From Methylorubrum extorquens (lineage in GTDB: Bacteria > Pseudomonadota > Alphaproteobacteria > Rhizobiales > Beijerinckiaceae), in the NCBI RefSeq assembly GCF_024169925.1, contig NZ_JALJXF010000001.1, positions 3,292,001 to 3,356,000 on the forward strand: a stretch of 64,000 bases of DNA, read 5' to 3'. Positions 7,599 to 15,198 of the stretch are shown piece after piece (within the stretch, counting starts at the first letter, position 1; every line of letters starts with the position of its first letter). The position numbers were made by a program, and so were the translations under genes. Below the pieces are notes generated by a model, which made no database searches, was not told where the DNA came from, and saw nothing but the letters and a program-made list of their open reading frames with translations.

Positions 7599-9214
7599 GC
7601 GGGCCTCCGATCGGCGCGCCGCCCCTGGCGCTCGTAGCGGAACGGCGCGTGGTGCGATTCCGGCTCGCGGTAGAGCGGATAGTGCGAGCCGACGATCTCA
7701 TCGGCCAGCGCCACGTCGAAGAGCGGCTGGCCGCCGAGGCGCTCGATGGCTTCCGGCGTCAGGCGGACGGGCAGCAGCGTGTCGCTCGGCGTGCCGAAAC
7801 GGATTAGAGGGTGATCGCGCTCGATCAGTTTCTGCGCGTTGCGCTCGCCGATCCGGTAATAGCTCATGGTCTCGACTTCGAGCCCCGGCACGATCGCCTT
7901 GACCACGCCGATCCCGCCGCCGGGCGGCGTGCAATCGACGTACAGAACGTCGAAGCCCGCTTCCTCCAGCCGGTCACGGGCGATCTTTCCGCGGGCGTGC
8001 CCATCCGGAGCCGGTGTCGTCGGCAAATCGGAGAATGCCTTGGTGCTGCGCTCGGAATAGACCGTGCCGCTCAGAACCTCACGCAGTTCGGCCGAAGACA
8101 GGTCGAGCCAAGCGAGCATCGCCTGGAGCGCGCGGCTCTCCTCAAGGTCGAGGCTCGGCAATGCCTTCTGGATGAAGGACTCGACATAGCCGGGCGGCGC
8201 AACGGTGTCGGCGAGCGCCAGCGGCCCGTGGCCGAAGGTTTTCCGAACCCGCGCGGCTTGGAACTCCAGCAGGGCCTTGCGCAGTGCCCGCTCACGGTCC
8301 GGATCGCAGGCCTCGCCGCAGGCCGAGAGCGCGATCGGCGCGGGTGTGCGGGCCGGATCCATGTCGTAGCCGACGACGTAGAGGTTGGTGAGCCCGAATT
8401 GGTCGGTGGCGAATTTTGGCAGCGCCCGGATGCCGAGGCTTTCCAGCCGGTCAAGCATGCCACGCGTCTCGGGGCCGATCCCGTCGAGATCGAGCATCAC
8501 ACCCTGGTCGAGGGCCCGGAACAGCAAACCGTTGCCGTCACGCTGGAGCAACTCGAGCAGGCCGTGGCCGAGCGCGAAATCCACGTCCGGCCCGGCGCCG
8601 AGGCCGTTGGTGATGAGGTTGGTGAAGGGCTGATAGCCCTCGCGCAACTCGAAGTAGTCGGTCGCAGCGATGTCGAGGGGCATCCACACCGACTCGCCGG
8701 TTCGGGCGCGGACCGCCTTGGTCCAGTCGAGCGGCGTCTCGCGGCCCACCGACGAGCCGGCGGGCAGGCACAGCGTCAACGGATCGGCGACGGAGGATGC
8801 GCCGTAGACGCGCACGAGGTCGGCGTAGGTGACGGCCGCTTGGTTGTCGCCCTTGCGCGGCAGCAGGGCGACGGACGGCATCAGATTCTCGGCGATCTCG
8901 GCCACGGCGCCGATCAGGGCCTCGTCGTCGGTCGCGCCGTAGCCGATGCCTGAGGGCATGGCGCCGACATAGAACGGATCATCGAGAAAGAGCGCCACAA
9001 ACCAGACGGGGATGCCGGTGCGGTCGAGCCCCGCCAGATTGAAGCCGACGACCCGGCCCTCGGGCAGGATGTCGAGATAGGCCTTCACGACATCGGGCAG
9101 CCGCGCGGGCAACCCCTCGATCCGGCGCGAAGAGCCGCGGCGATAGGGGCGCGGCGCCGCCAGATTCGGGTGGTGGGCGCGGTCGTCCCGGTCGAGGGCG
9201 TCGGTCGCTGTCAT
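7595..9214 (-). CDS. YcaO-domain protein (ATP-dependent cyclodehydratase/thioamidase-like)
   Basis: Protein of about 539 aa with YcaO landmarks. These are a GIGYGATDDEALIGAVAEIAE-type helix (about 100-120), then TNGLGAGPDVDFALGHGLLE and the ELLQRD helix that resembles GLxELIERD, and SACGEACDPDRERALRKAL, the usual start of the last ATP-site helix. YcaO enzymes use ATP to activate amide backbones in ribosomal peptides, and some act on small molecules or on protein or rRNA targets. No precursor peptide, TfuA, E1-like partner or dehydrogenase domain is seen nearby. I chose ATG 9214; a TTG at 9253 extends the frame without support. The C-terminal about 130 residues are not recognised. It is the least expected enzyme in this sugar-type cluster. 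Confidence 0.75.
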   Translation of the reverse strand: MTATDALDRDDRAHHPNLAAPRPYRRGSSRRIEGLPARLPDVVKAYLDILPEGRVVGFNLAGLDRTGIPVWFVALFLDDPFYVGAMPSGIGYGATDDEALIGAVAEIAENLMPSVALLPRKGDNQAAVTYADLVRVYGASSVADPLTLCLPAGSSVGRETPLDWTKAVRARTGESVWMPLDIAATDYFELREGYQPFTNLITNGLGAGPDVDFALGHGLLELLQRDGNGLLFRALDQGVMLDLDGIGPETRGMLDRLESLGIRALPKFATDQFGLTNLYVVGYDMDPARTPAPIALSACGEACDPDRERALRKALLEFQAARVRKTFGHGPLALADTVAPPGYVESFIQKALPSLDLEESRALQAMLAWLDLSSAELREVLSGTVYSERSTKAFSDLPTTPAPDGHARGKIARDRLEEAGFDVLYVDCTPPGGGIGVVKAIVPGLEVETMSYYRIGERNAQKLIERDHPLIRFGTPSDTLLPVRLTPEAIERLGGQPLFDVALADEIVGSHYPLYREPESHHAPFRYERQGRRADRRPA

Positions 9215-9260
9215 TTCCGTTCCATCAGCAGCGGCGGACCGTCCTGTCTCCAACCCTGCC

Positions 9261-9293
9261 CCTCATCCGAAGGTGCCGCACCTCAGGATGAGG
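9261..9293. repeat. Short REP-like inverted repeat
   Basis: CCTCATCCgaAGGTGC (9261-9276) faces GCACCTCAGGATGAGG (9278-9293) across one base, with two mismatches in the dyad. The same 16-base arm occurs as a longer hairpin at 19243-19350. It sits in the 119-bp gap between the MocA-type dehydrogenase and the YcaO gene, the widest gap in that operon, and could trim or stabilise the mRNA there. Confidence 0.7.
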
Positions 9294-9333
9294 GCGAGGG
9301 TGGGATCCTACGGTCTCCTCCCATTGATCGTTG

Positions 9334-10365
9334 TCAGGCCGCGTCGCGGCCGGCCGGTCTGCCCGCCGCCGCGTAGGCGCGGGCGATCAGGCGCATGGTG
9401 TGCAGGTCGCGTTCGGCGTCCCAGGCGGCGCGTTCGTCCGGTTCCCGCAGGGCGCGGCCGAAGGCGCGCACCTGTTCGAGGAAGGGGGAGGCCGTCGTGT
9501 CGAAGGGGATCGCTTCGACCCGGCCGTCCGCACCGTTCGTGAAGATGACGCTACCGCCCGCGGTCTGGCCCATCGTGTCGGTCGCGGTCAGCATCCCGCT
9601 CGTGCCGACCACCTCCAGCCGGCGGCGCGGTAGGGCGTCGGGGCAGTTATAGGCGACGTTGAGCTGGGCGAGCGCGCCTGAACCGGTACGGCCGATCAGC
9701 AGGGCGCCGTCATCGACGGCGTAGTCCTGCGCGCGGGCCTGGGTCATGGCTGCGATCTCGGTGATCGGCTCGCCGAGCAGGAAATCGACGAGGTCGATCC
9801 CGTGGGGCGCGAGGTCGATCAGCGCGCCGCCGCCCGCCTGGGCGGGATCGATGCGCCAGTTGTCCTGGCCCCGGAACGAGGCCCAGGCCCGGTCGAGCCA
9901 GCAGGCATAGACGATGCGCACCGCCGTCACCGTGCCGAGCCGGCCCGCGCGGATGAGGTCGCGCATGGCACGGTGGCCGGGATGATGGCGCTGGTCGAAG
10001 GCGGTGCCGTAGAAGGCGCCGGACTGGTGCACAGCCGCTGCCATCGCCTCCGCGTCGGCGAGGGCGGCGGCCATCGGCTTCTCGCACAGAACCGCCTTTC
10101 CGGCGGCACAGAGCGCTTCGACCGCGCCGCGATGGAGATGGTTCGGCGTGGCGACATAGACCGCCTCGACCTCAGGCTCGGCGATCAACCCGGCGAGGTC
10201 GGCATGTGCCCGCGCGCCCTCCGCTTCCGCCGCCGCACGCGAGGTCGCGCCGGGATCGGCGACGGCGATCAGCCGGTGCCCCGCGGCGCGGATTCCCGGC
10301 GCCATGTAGTCGCGGGCGACCCAGCCGTAGCCGACGATGCCCCAGCCGACGCTTCCCACCATCAC
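9334..10365 (-). CDS. Gfo/Idh/MocA-family NAD(P)-dependent oxidoreductase
   Basis: Dehydrogenase of 343 aa. The N-terminal Rossmann fold begins GWGIVGYGWVARDY (GxGxxA-type) and carries ATPNHLHRGAVEAL and the EKPMA loop whose lysine is catalytic in this family. The C-terminal alpha/beta domain starts around GGGALIDLAPHGIDLVDFLL with its conserved GG..D..H arrangement. The family oxidises hydroxyls of sugars and inositols, typically to a keto sugar or keto-inositol. It overlaps the methyltransferase stop by 4 bp (ATGA). Given the inositol-phosphate synthase in the same operon, oxidation of a cyclitol or its glycoside is a plausible role (inference). Confidence 0.85.
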   Translation of the reverse strand: MMVGSVGWGIVGYGWVARDYMAPGIRAAGHRLIAVADPGATSRAAAEAEGARAHADLAGLIAEPEVEAVYVATPNHLHRGAVEALCAAGKAVLCEKPMAAALADAEAMAAAVHQSGAFYGTAFDQRHHPGHRAMRDLIRAGRLGTVTAVRIVYACWLDRAWASFRGQDNWRIDPAQAGGGALIDLAPHGIDLVDFLLGEPITEIAAMTQARAQDYAVDDGALLIGRTGSGALAQLNVAYNCPDALPRRRLEVVGTSGMLTATDTMGQTAGGSVIFTNGADGRVEAIPFDTTASPFLEQVRAFGRALREPDERAAWDAERDLHTMRLIARAYAAAGRPAGRDAA

Positions 10366-11543
10366 CAGCGCTCCGGCAGATCGACGTATTCGCGGCGGCG
10401 GACTCGCGCCGCCTCCGACGCGCTGGGCTTACCATTCCAATCGATGGCCTTCGGGCCGTCCGAATGCAGCGGATAGGTCGCCTGCGAGGCATACTCGGCC
10501 TCGTAACGCTCCGACGGCCAGCGGATGGCGAAGCCGCCCTCATCGGACACGTAGAGGGGATTGAGCTGCAGGGCCGCATCCGGCGGCGGCAGCGTGATCC
10601 CGTCGACGATCGCCCGCGGCGCCGGGCGCATCCCGGGCCCGGCCACCACCGAGAATGCCTCGCAGCTCCGGAGGTCGCGCGGCTCGCGGGGCTGCGGTGC
10701 GCGGGCTTCGACCAGCGCACGGGTCAACTCGGCATCGTCGTAGACGAGGCCGTCCGGGAACAGCTCCTCGATCTCAGTCGACGAGATCGCCTTGCCGGCC
10801 GAGAAGCCCGGCCGTCCGCTGTTGTGGATGTGGCTGAGGGCAAGCCAGCCCTCCTCTCCTGCGGTCTGCCGCAGGCAGGACAGGATGCCGGGCTTGTCGT
10901 CGAGGAAGTAGAAGGCGTCGTTGCAGATCACGAGATCGACCGGCGCCTCGGGGATCGGCCAATGCGCGGATGACGCGTCGAAACAGACGAGCTGCGCCCT
11001 CTCGCCAACCACCCAGTGCCGGGCGACCCAGAGCTTCGCGAAGACCACGTCCGCCCCCGCGACCTTCACACCGCGGCGCTTCAACTCGCGCAGGTAATGG
11101 CCGATGCCGCAGGCAAGCTCGAACACGCAGACCGGGCTGTTCCAGTGCGCCTCCAGCAGGCTCAGTCCCGCCAGGAAGGTCGGGTCGGTCCAGCGGTTGA
11201 CGAAATAGTCGCCGACGCGGCCCCAGCCGAGCCAGTCCACGGCCTGCCGCAGGGAGGCGCTCTCGCGCTCCCGCACCAGCCGGCGCAATGCCTCCGGGTC
11301 GGCCGGCGGGCCGGTCCACCAATCGTCCTGATCGGCCAGAAGGAGGATGAGCGCGTCCTCCACCCTGTCGGCGTCGAGATGGTCGAGCGCCGCCGCGACG
11401 AGGCTGTCGCGGCCGGTGCGAAGATAGGGAATGCCGTCGATGACCGGCCAGCGGGCTCCGGTTTCGGCGTCGCGCAGGGCATGCGCGCCGTCGGCCTTGA
11501 GCCTGTGGCCGGTCTCCGGCGAAAGGAGATCGAAGGGGATCAT
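10362..11543 (-). CDS. Class I SAM-dependent methyltransferase with Trm112-like N-terminus
   Basis: Protein of 393 aa. Residues 1-45 look like a Trm112-type domain, ending in WPVIDGIPYLR, but without the zinc-binding cysteines. The methyltransferase core follows, with motif I VFELACGIGHYLREL at about 139 and LVICNDAFYFLDD as the acidic post-motif. A further C-terminal segment (about 300-393) is not recognised. The substrate is unknown. It overlaps the dehydrogenase start by 4 bp and lies 31 bp after the HD-like gene, so it is an operon member. Confidence 0.8.
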   Translation of the reverse strand: MIPFDLLSPETGHRLKADGAHALRDAETGARWPVIDGIPYLRTGRDSLVAAALDHLDADRVEDALILLLADQDDWWTGPPADPEALRRLVRERESASLRQAVDWLGWGRVGDYFVNRWTDPTFLAGLSLLEAHWNSPVCVFELACGIGHYLRELKRRGVKVAGADVVFAKLWVARHWVVGERAQLVCFDASSAHWPIPEAPVDLVICNDAFYFLDDKPGILSCLRQTAGEEGWLALSHIHNSGRPGFSAGKAISSTEIEELFPDGLVYDDAELTRALVEARAPQPREPRDLRSCEAFSVVAGPGMRPAPRAIVDGITLPPPDAALQLNPLYVSDEGGFAIRWPSERYEAEYASQATYPLHSDGPKAIDWNGKPSASEAARVRRREYVDLPERW

Positions 11544-11574
11544 GATCCTCGGTTCTGCCGGACAGCGCGAAACG

Positions 11575-12495
11575 TCACGGGATGCGCATATCGGTCAGAA
11601 CGCGATCCTGGAAAGCCTTGACCGGCCCGGCATGGACCAGTTCCATCTCACCGAGTACCGTCTCCATCGTGAGCGAGGCGGCCCGGAGGTGCTGCGCGAT
11701 CTGCAGGACGCGGTCGATGGAATCGGCGGCGTGGAAGGCGCGGCCCTCCGCCGTGGCATCGTCCGGCAGGACGAGGCGAGCGGCGCGGACCGTCTCACGC
11801 AGCGGCTGGTCAAGCTCCGCTAGAGCCCATTCGGAGCAGCGCCCCACGATCGGCCAGAGATGGTCGCCGAGCAGCATTTCGCCGGTGAAGCCGGCATCCG
11901 GCATCGCCGCATTGTGGAAGTGATGCGCCATCGCCGCCAGGAACACGGTCGTCGGATCGGCCCGGTAGAACGGGCTGAGCAGCACGCCGTAGACCGCCAC
12001 GACGAGGCAATGCTCGGCGTGGTTCTCGGGTGGTTCGAGCAGGATGCGCGGCTTGCCGGGGCAGGTTACGCCCGCGCGGGGCTGATGCGCCAGAGCGCCG
12101 ACGAAGCCGGGCACGGGCCCGGCCGGCAAGACGGCGGGCTCGCGCAGGCAGGCCCGCAGCCGATCCCGCAACACGGCCTCGACCGATTCGGACACGGCAT
12201 CAAGGCCCGCGACCAGCACGGCGGACGCCTGCGACTCGCCGAGCCCGGCGGCCGAAAGGAACGCAGCGTCGAGATCGCAGAGCCGTGCGGCGGCCAGCGC
12301 CTTGGCCGTGATGTCGAGGGCGACCGTCTCCGGCGCGGCGCCGCCGGTAAGCGCCGACCATCCTTGAGCGAACAGGCGCTCGGCAATCGAGCCCGCGCGT
12401 CCCGCCGAGCGGACGCGCTTGAGATCGCCGAGCTCGACCAGCAGTTCCCGCACCGCGACGGGGGCTGCCGGCCCGGTTTCCGAGAAACCCGTCAC
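11575..12495 (-). CDS. HD-domain-like protein of unknown function
   Basis: Protein of 306 aa starting at a GTG, 12 bp after the inositol-phosphate synthase stop. The central part resembles an HD-superfamily domain: NHAEHCLVVAVYG supplies a first histidine, LAAMAHHFHNA takes the place of the usual LLHDIG helix, GDHLWPIVG gives another histidine, and FHAADSIDRVLQ resembles the C-terminal aspartate motif. The signature His-Asp pair reads His-His, so metal binding may differ. HD proteins include phosphohydrolases and mixed-valence di-iron oxygenases such as inositol oxygenase. Which applies, if either, cannot be told from sequence alone. Confidence 0.55.
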   Translation of the reverse strand: MTGFSETGPAAPVAVRELLVELGDLKRVRSAGRAGSIAERLFAQGWSALTGGAAPETVALDITAKALAAARLCDLDAAFLSAAGLGESQASAVLVAGLDAVSESVEAVLRDRLRACLREPAVLPAGPVPGFVGALAHQPRAGVTCPGKPRILLEPPENHAEHCLVVAVYGVLLSPFYRADPTTVFLAAMAHHFHNAAMPDAGFTGEMLLGDHLWPIVGRCSEWALAELDQPLRETVRAARLVLPDDATAEGRAFHAADSIDRVLQIAQHLRAASLTMETVLGEMELVHAGPVKAFQDRVLTDMRIP

Positions 12496-12507
12496 GGGCG
12501 CGCGGCC

Positions 12508-13701
12508 TTACTGCTGCGCACCGAGCCAATCGAACAGCATGCGCTGCTGCTTGCCGAAATCGTGCTCCGGACCGTGGCCGTTCTTCACCATCGGCGCCTT
12601 GAAGAAGGTCGAGAGCTGCTCCTGTACGCCGCCGTCGCCACGGCTCTTGGCGAGGTCCAGCACACGGGCGATTTCGATGACCAGCGGGGCCGCCAGGATC
12701 GAGTCCTTGCAGAGGAAGTTCACCTTGATCTGCATGCGCTGGCCCATGAAACCGGTGACATCGATGTTGTCCCAGGCTTCCTTGTCGTCGCCGCGCGGGC
12801 GGTAATAGTGGATGTGCACGAGGTGATCTTCAACCGGGTAGCCGAGGATCGAATCGAGCACCGTGCCCTTGGTGTTGAGCTTCGATTGCAGCGAGTTCGG
12901 ATCGTTGAGGGCGAGGCCGTCACGGTTGCCGAGGATGTTGGTCGAGAACCAGCCATCGACGTGAAGCTGGCGGGCCTTCAGAGCCGGCGCCAGCACGGTC
13001 TTCATCATGGTCTGGCCGGTCTTGCCGTCCTTGCCGGCGACTGGGACGTTCAGTTCGCGGGAGAGTTCCATCAGGGCCGGTACGTCGGCGGCGATGGAGG
13101 GCGTGAAGTTCGCGTAAGGCACGCCGCTCTTGATGGCCGCATAGGCATAGAGCATTGCCGGAGAGATCGACTCGTCGCTCGAATCCAGCCCCTTCTCGAA
13201 GGCTTCGGCCGAGTTCAGCACGGGCTCGGACAGATCGGGCCAGCGCTCGGTCGAGGCGAGGTTGATCACCACGATGTCGTCGAGGTTGCTCTCCTTGCGG
13301 AAGCGGTTGAGGTCGTTGGCGATGACCGAGACCGTCTCGCGATGGTCCCTGGCGACGATGCGGTTGCCGCCGTCGATGTTCTTGCAGAACTTGGCCGAGC
13401 CGACCGCCGGCCAGGGGGTGATTCCCTTCAGGGCCTGGGCGCCGTTCTCGATGTCCTCGCGGGTCAGCACGCCATGGCCGGTGGCGGCGGAGGCGAGGTC
13501 GTCGCCGTTCAGGTCCCAGCCGCCGAACACGAGATCCTTGTAGTCGGCCATCCCGGCGACGGACACGCCAGCGAGCGGGAGGCCATCCAGACGGTTCGAA
13601 CCCGATTTGATGGTTTCGATGCCGGCGATGGCTGTCGTCGCGACTGCACCGCCCATGCCAACGAACGCCACTCCGACGCGGCGACCGGTCTGAATGCCCA
13701 T
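12508..13701 (-). CDS. Inositol-3-phosphate (myo-inositol-1-phosphate) synthase
   Basis: Bacterial-type Ino1, 397 aa. It converts glucose-6-phosphate to inositol-1-phosphate with bound NAD. The N-terminal Rossmann motif reads VGVAFVGMGGAVATTAIAG. Further family blocks are INLASTERWPD, a KTVLAPALKARQL stretch carrying the catalytic lysine region, WFSTNILGNRDG and the dimerisation/catalytic element VNFLCKDSILAAPL. ATG 13701 is chosen; the frame extends to 13779 without a convincing start. It is the first gene of the nine-gene minus-strand cluster, which makes a cyclitol phosphate the likely entry metabolite of the pathway. Confidence 0.88.
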   Translation of the reverse strand: MGIQTGRRVGVAFVGMGGAVATTAIAGIETIKSGSNRLDGLPLAGVSVAGMADYKDLVFGGWDLNGDDLASAATGHGVLTREDIENGAQALKGITPWPAVGSAKFCKNIDGGNRIVARDHRETVSVIANDLNRFRKESNLDDIVVINLASTERWPDLSEPVLNSAEAFEKGLDSSDESISPAMLYAYAAIKSGVPYANFTPSIAADVPALMELSRELNVPVAGKDGKTGQTMMKTVLAPALKARQLHVDGWFSTNILGNRDGLALNDPNSLQSKLNTKGTVLDSILGYPVEDHLVHIHYYRPRGDDKEAWDNIDVTGFMGQRMQIKVNFLCKDSILAAPLVIEIARVLDLAKSRGDGGVQEQLSTFFKAPMVKNGHGPEHDFGKQQRMLFDWLGAQQ

Positions 13702-14016
13702 GGGAACTCGATCTTTCTGTTGTGGTGGCGCTGACGCCTTAGGATGAGCCCTAACGGGAGGCCGCGCGGCCCATGACAACTGTGACCAACCCGGTGCGTT
13801 CCGGGGCCGGCCCTGCCATCTTTGCCGCAGGCCCAGTTTCGCCGGAACCGCATCGTTTGGTTAAAATATCGTAAACACAATGGCTTAACGCTGCATTAAC
13901 GGGATCACGTTTGGATCACGGGGTGGTCCCATTGTGGTCACACCCGGCGGCGAAACCTCCGCCGGTCAAACGAAGCCCGGCACAAAAGAACGCCGAGGCA
14001 CCAACAAGGAAGACCG
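13702..14016. other. Divergent intergenic promoter region between Ino1 and the lytic transglycosylase
   Basis: This 315-bp gap separates divergently transcribed genes. It is AT-richer than its surroundings around 13855-13905, where the CtrA-type boxes lie. I see no RNA gene and no confident sigma70 promoter for the cluster side. Confidence 0.5.
13861..13900 (+). promoter_or_regulatory. CtrA-type binding boxes
   Basis: A perfect full CtrA box, TTAA-N7-TTAAC, is at 13885-13900. A second copy with one deviation, TTAA-N7-TAAAC, is at 13861-13876. They lie 117-156 bp upstream of the lytic transglycosylase start and 160-199 bp upstream of the Ino1 start. CtrA is the alphaproteobacterial cell-cycle/motility response regulator. 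Binding is predicted, not shown. Confidence 0.6.
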
Positions 14017-15135
14017 ATGGGGGTTTACCCGGAGCCGGCGCGCTGCGCCGACGACGTAAGCCGACTCGTGCCTTGCGGGTCGAATGCCGGCAACGGTGCT
14101 GCTCCGCAGCCGTCGCGCGTTCGTTCGCCGCTCGTGCGTAGCCTTGCCGCCCTGAGCGCCAGCCTGACCCTGCTGCTGGCCGGGCCGCAGGACGTGTCCG
14201 CCTACGAGAACGCACATGTCGCGATAACGATCCCGACGATGGTGCGGGCCGATCTCCGCCCGGCCGGGGCCGCGGCGGAATGGGGTGGCACCGCGCTGAT
14301 CTGTCAGGACGGGGGGCTAACCGCCTCGATCGACCGCATGCAGGCCTCGCTGGCCAATCCCCGCACGGACAACGACGACGAGATTCTGCGCTTCGGCGAG
14401 ATGAGCGTGCCACGTCCGCTGGTGGAGACGATCCTGAAGGCCTCCGAGGTGACCGGCGTCGATCCCGTCTACATGATGGCGCTGGCCGACAAGGAATCGA
14501 GCTTCGATACCAGCGTGAAGTCCTCCGCCTCCTCGGCGCAGGGTCTGTTCCAGTTCGTCACCGGCACGTGGCTGGAGATGATCCGCCAGTACGGCGCCAA
14601 GCACGGGATGGCCGACGAGGCCGCCGCGGTGAAGGGGCATGGCACCGGCATCACCATTGCCGATGCGGGACTGCGCAAGCGGGTGCTCGACCTGCGCAAC
14701 GACCCCTTCGTGTCCGGTTTGATGGCCGGCGAGCTGATCAAGCGTGACCGCAGCCGGATCGAAGCCCGGATCGGCCGCGAGTTGAAGACCACCGAACTGT
14801 ATCTCGCGCATTTCCTCGGCACCGCGAGCGCCGGCAAGTTCCTCTCGCTCAGCGCCGAGGATCCGGACAAGGTCGCCACGGCCGCCTTCGGCCGCGCCGC
14901 GCGGGCCAACCGCGCGATCTTCACCGCCAAGGACGGGGCCAAGCGCCGCAGCCTGACCGTGGCCGAAGTCCACGAGAAGCTCGACGGCATGATCGACCGG
15001 CGCCTGAGCCAGTATCAGGCCATCGCCGACCTCGCGCAGCAGCAGGCCGACGAGCTGGCTGCGCCGATCCTCGACGCCCGCTTGCGGCTCAATGAGGTCG
15101 TGGCGCCGTCGCTCGCGCTCCACTCGGTGCAGTAG
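14017..15135 (+). CDS. Lytic transglycosylase (SLT-domain) protein, exported
   Basis: Peptidoglycan lytic transglycosylase, 372 aa. A hydrophobic segment LAALSASLTLLLAG near residues 42-58 is followed by a probable signal-peptidase site (VSA-YE). The n-region is unusually long, so a downstream GTG start within it is possible, although AAGGA sits 6 bases before ATG 14017. The SLT-type catalytic domain carries ALADKESSFDTSVKSSASSA (catalytic Glu in KESSF) and QGLFQFVTGTW. A long helical C-terminus follows. It is preceded by CtrA-type boxes, suggesting cell-cycle or envelope-remodelling timing. Confidence 0.85.
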   Translation: MGVYPEPARCADDVSRLVPCGSNAGNGAAPQPSRVRSPLVRSLAALSASLTLLLAGPQDVSAYENAHVAITIPTMVRADLRPAGAAAEWGGTALICQDGGLTASIDRMQASLANPRTDNDDEILRFGEMSVPRPLVETILKASEVTGVDPVYMMALADKESSFDTSVKSSASSAQGLFQFVTGTWLEMIRQYGAKHGMADEAAAVKGHGTGITIADAGLRKRVLDLRNDPFVSGLMAGELIKRDRSRIEARIGRELKTTELYLAHFLGTASAGKFLSLSAEDPDKVATAAFGRAARANRAIFTAKDGAKRRSLTVAEVHEKLDGMIDRRLSQYQAIADLAQQQADELAAPILDARLRLNEVVAPSLALHSVQ

Positions 15136-15198
15136 CCACCACGGGATTGAAGCATTGTCATTTTCCGAAAGCCGGTGACCACCTTTCGGGACGATGCA

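Noticed and set aside
4102-13701. Hopanoid (bacteriohopanetetrol cyclitol ether) biosynthesis
   Set aside because: Methylobacteria make such lipids, but the known genes (HpnI/HpnJ/HpnK types, radical SAM) are not the families present here.
4102-13701. Ebo (EDB) gene cluster
   Set aside because: A TIM-barrel isomerase is shared, but there is no UbiA prenyltransferase, TatD hydrolase or alkaline-phosphatase-type gene, and the HD-like protein does not look like EboA.
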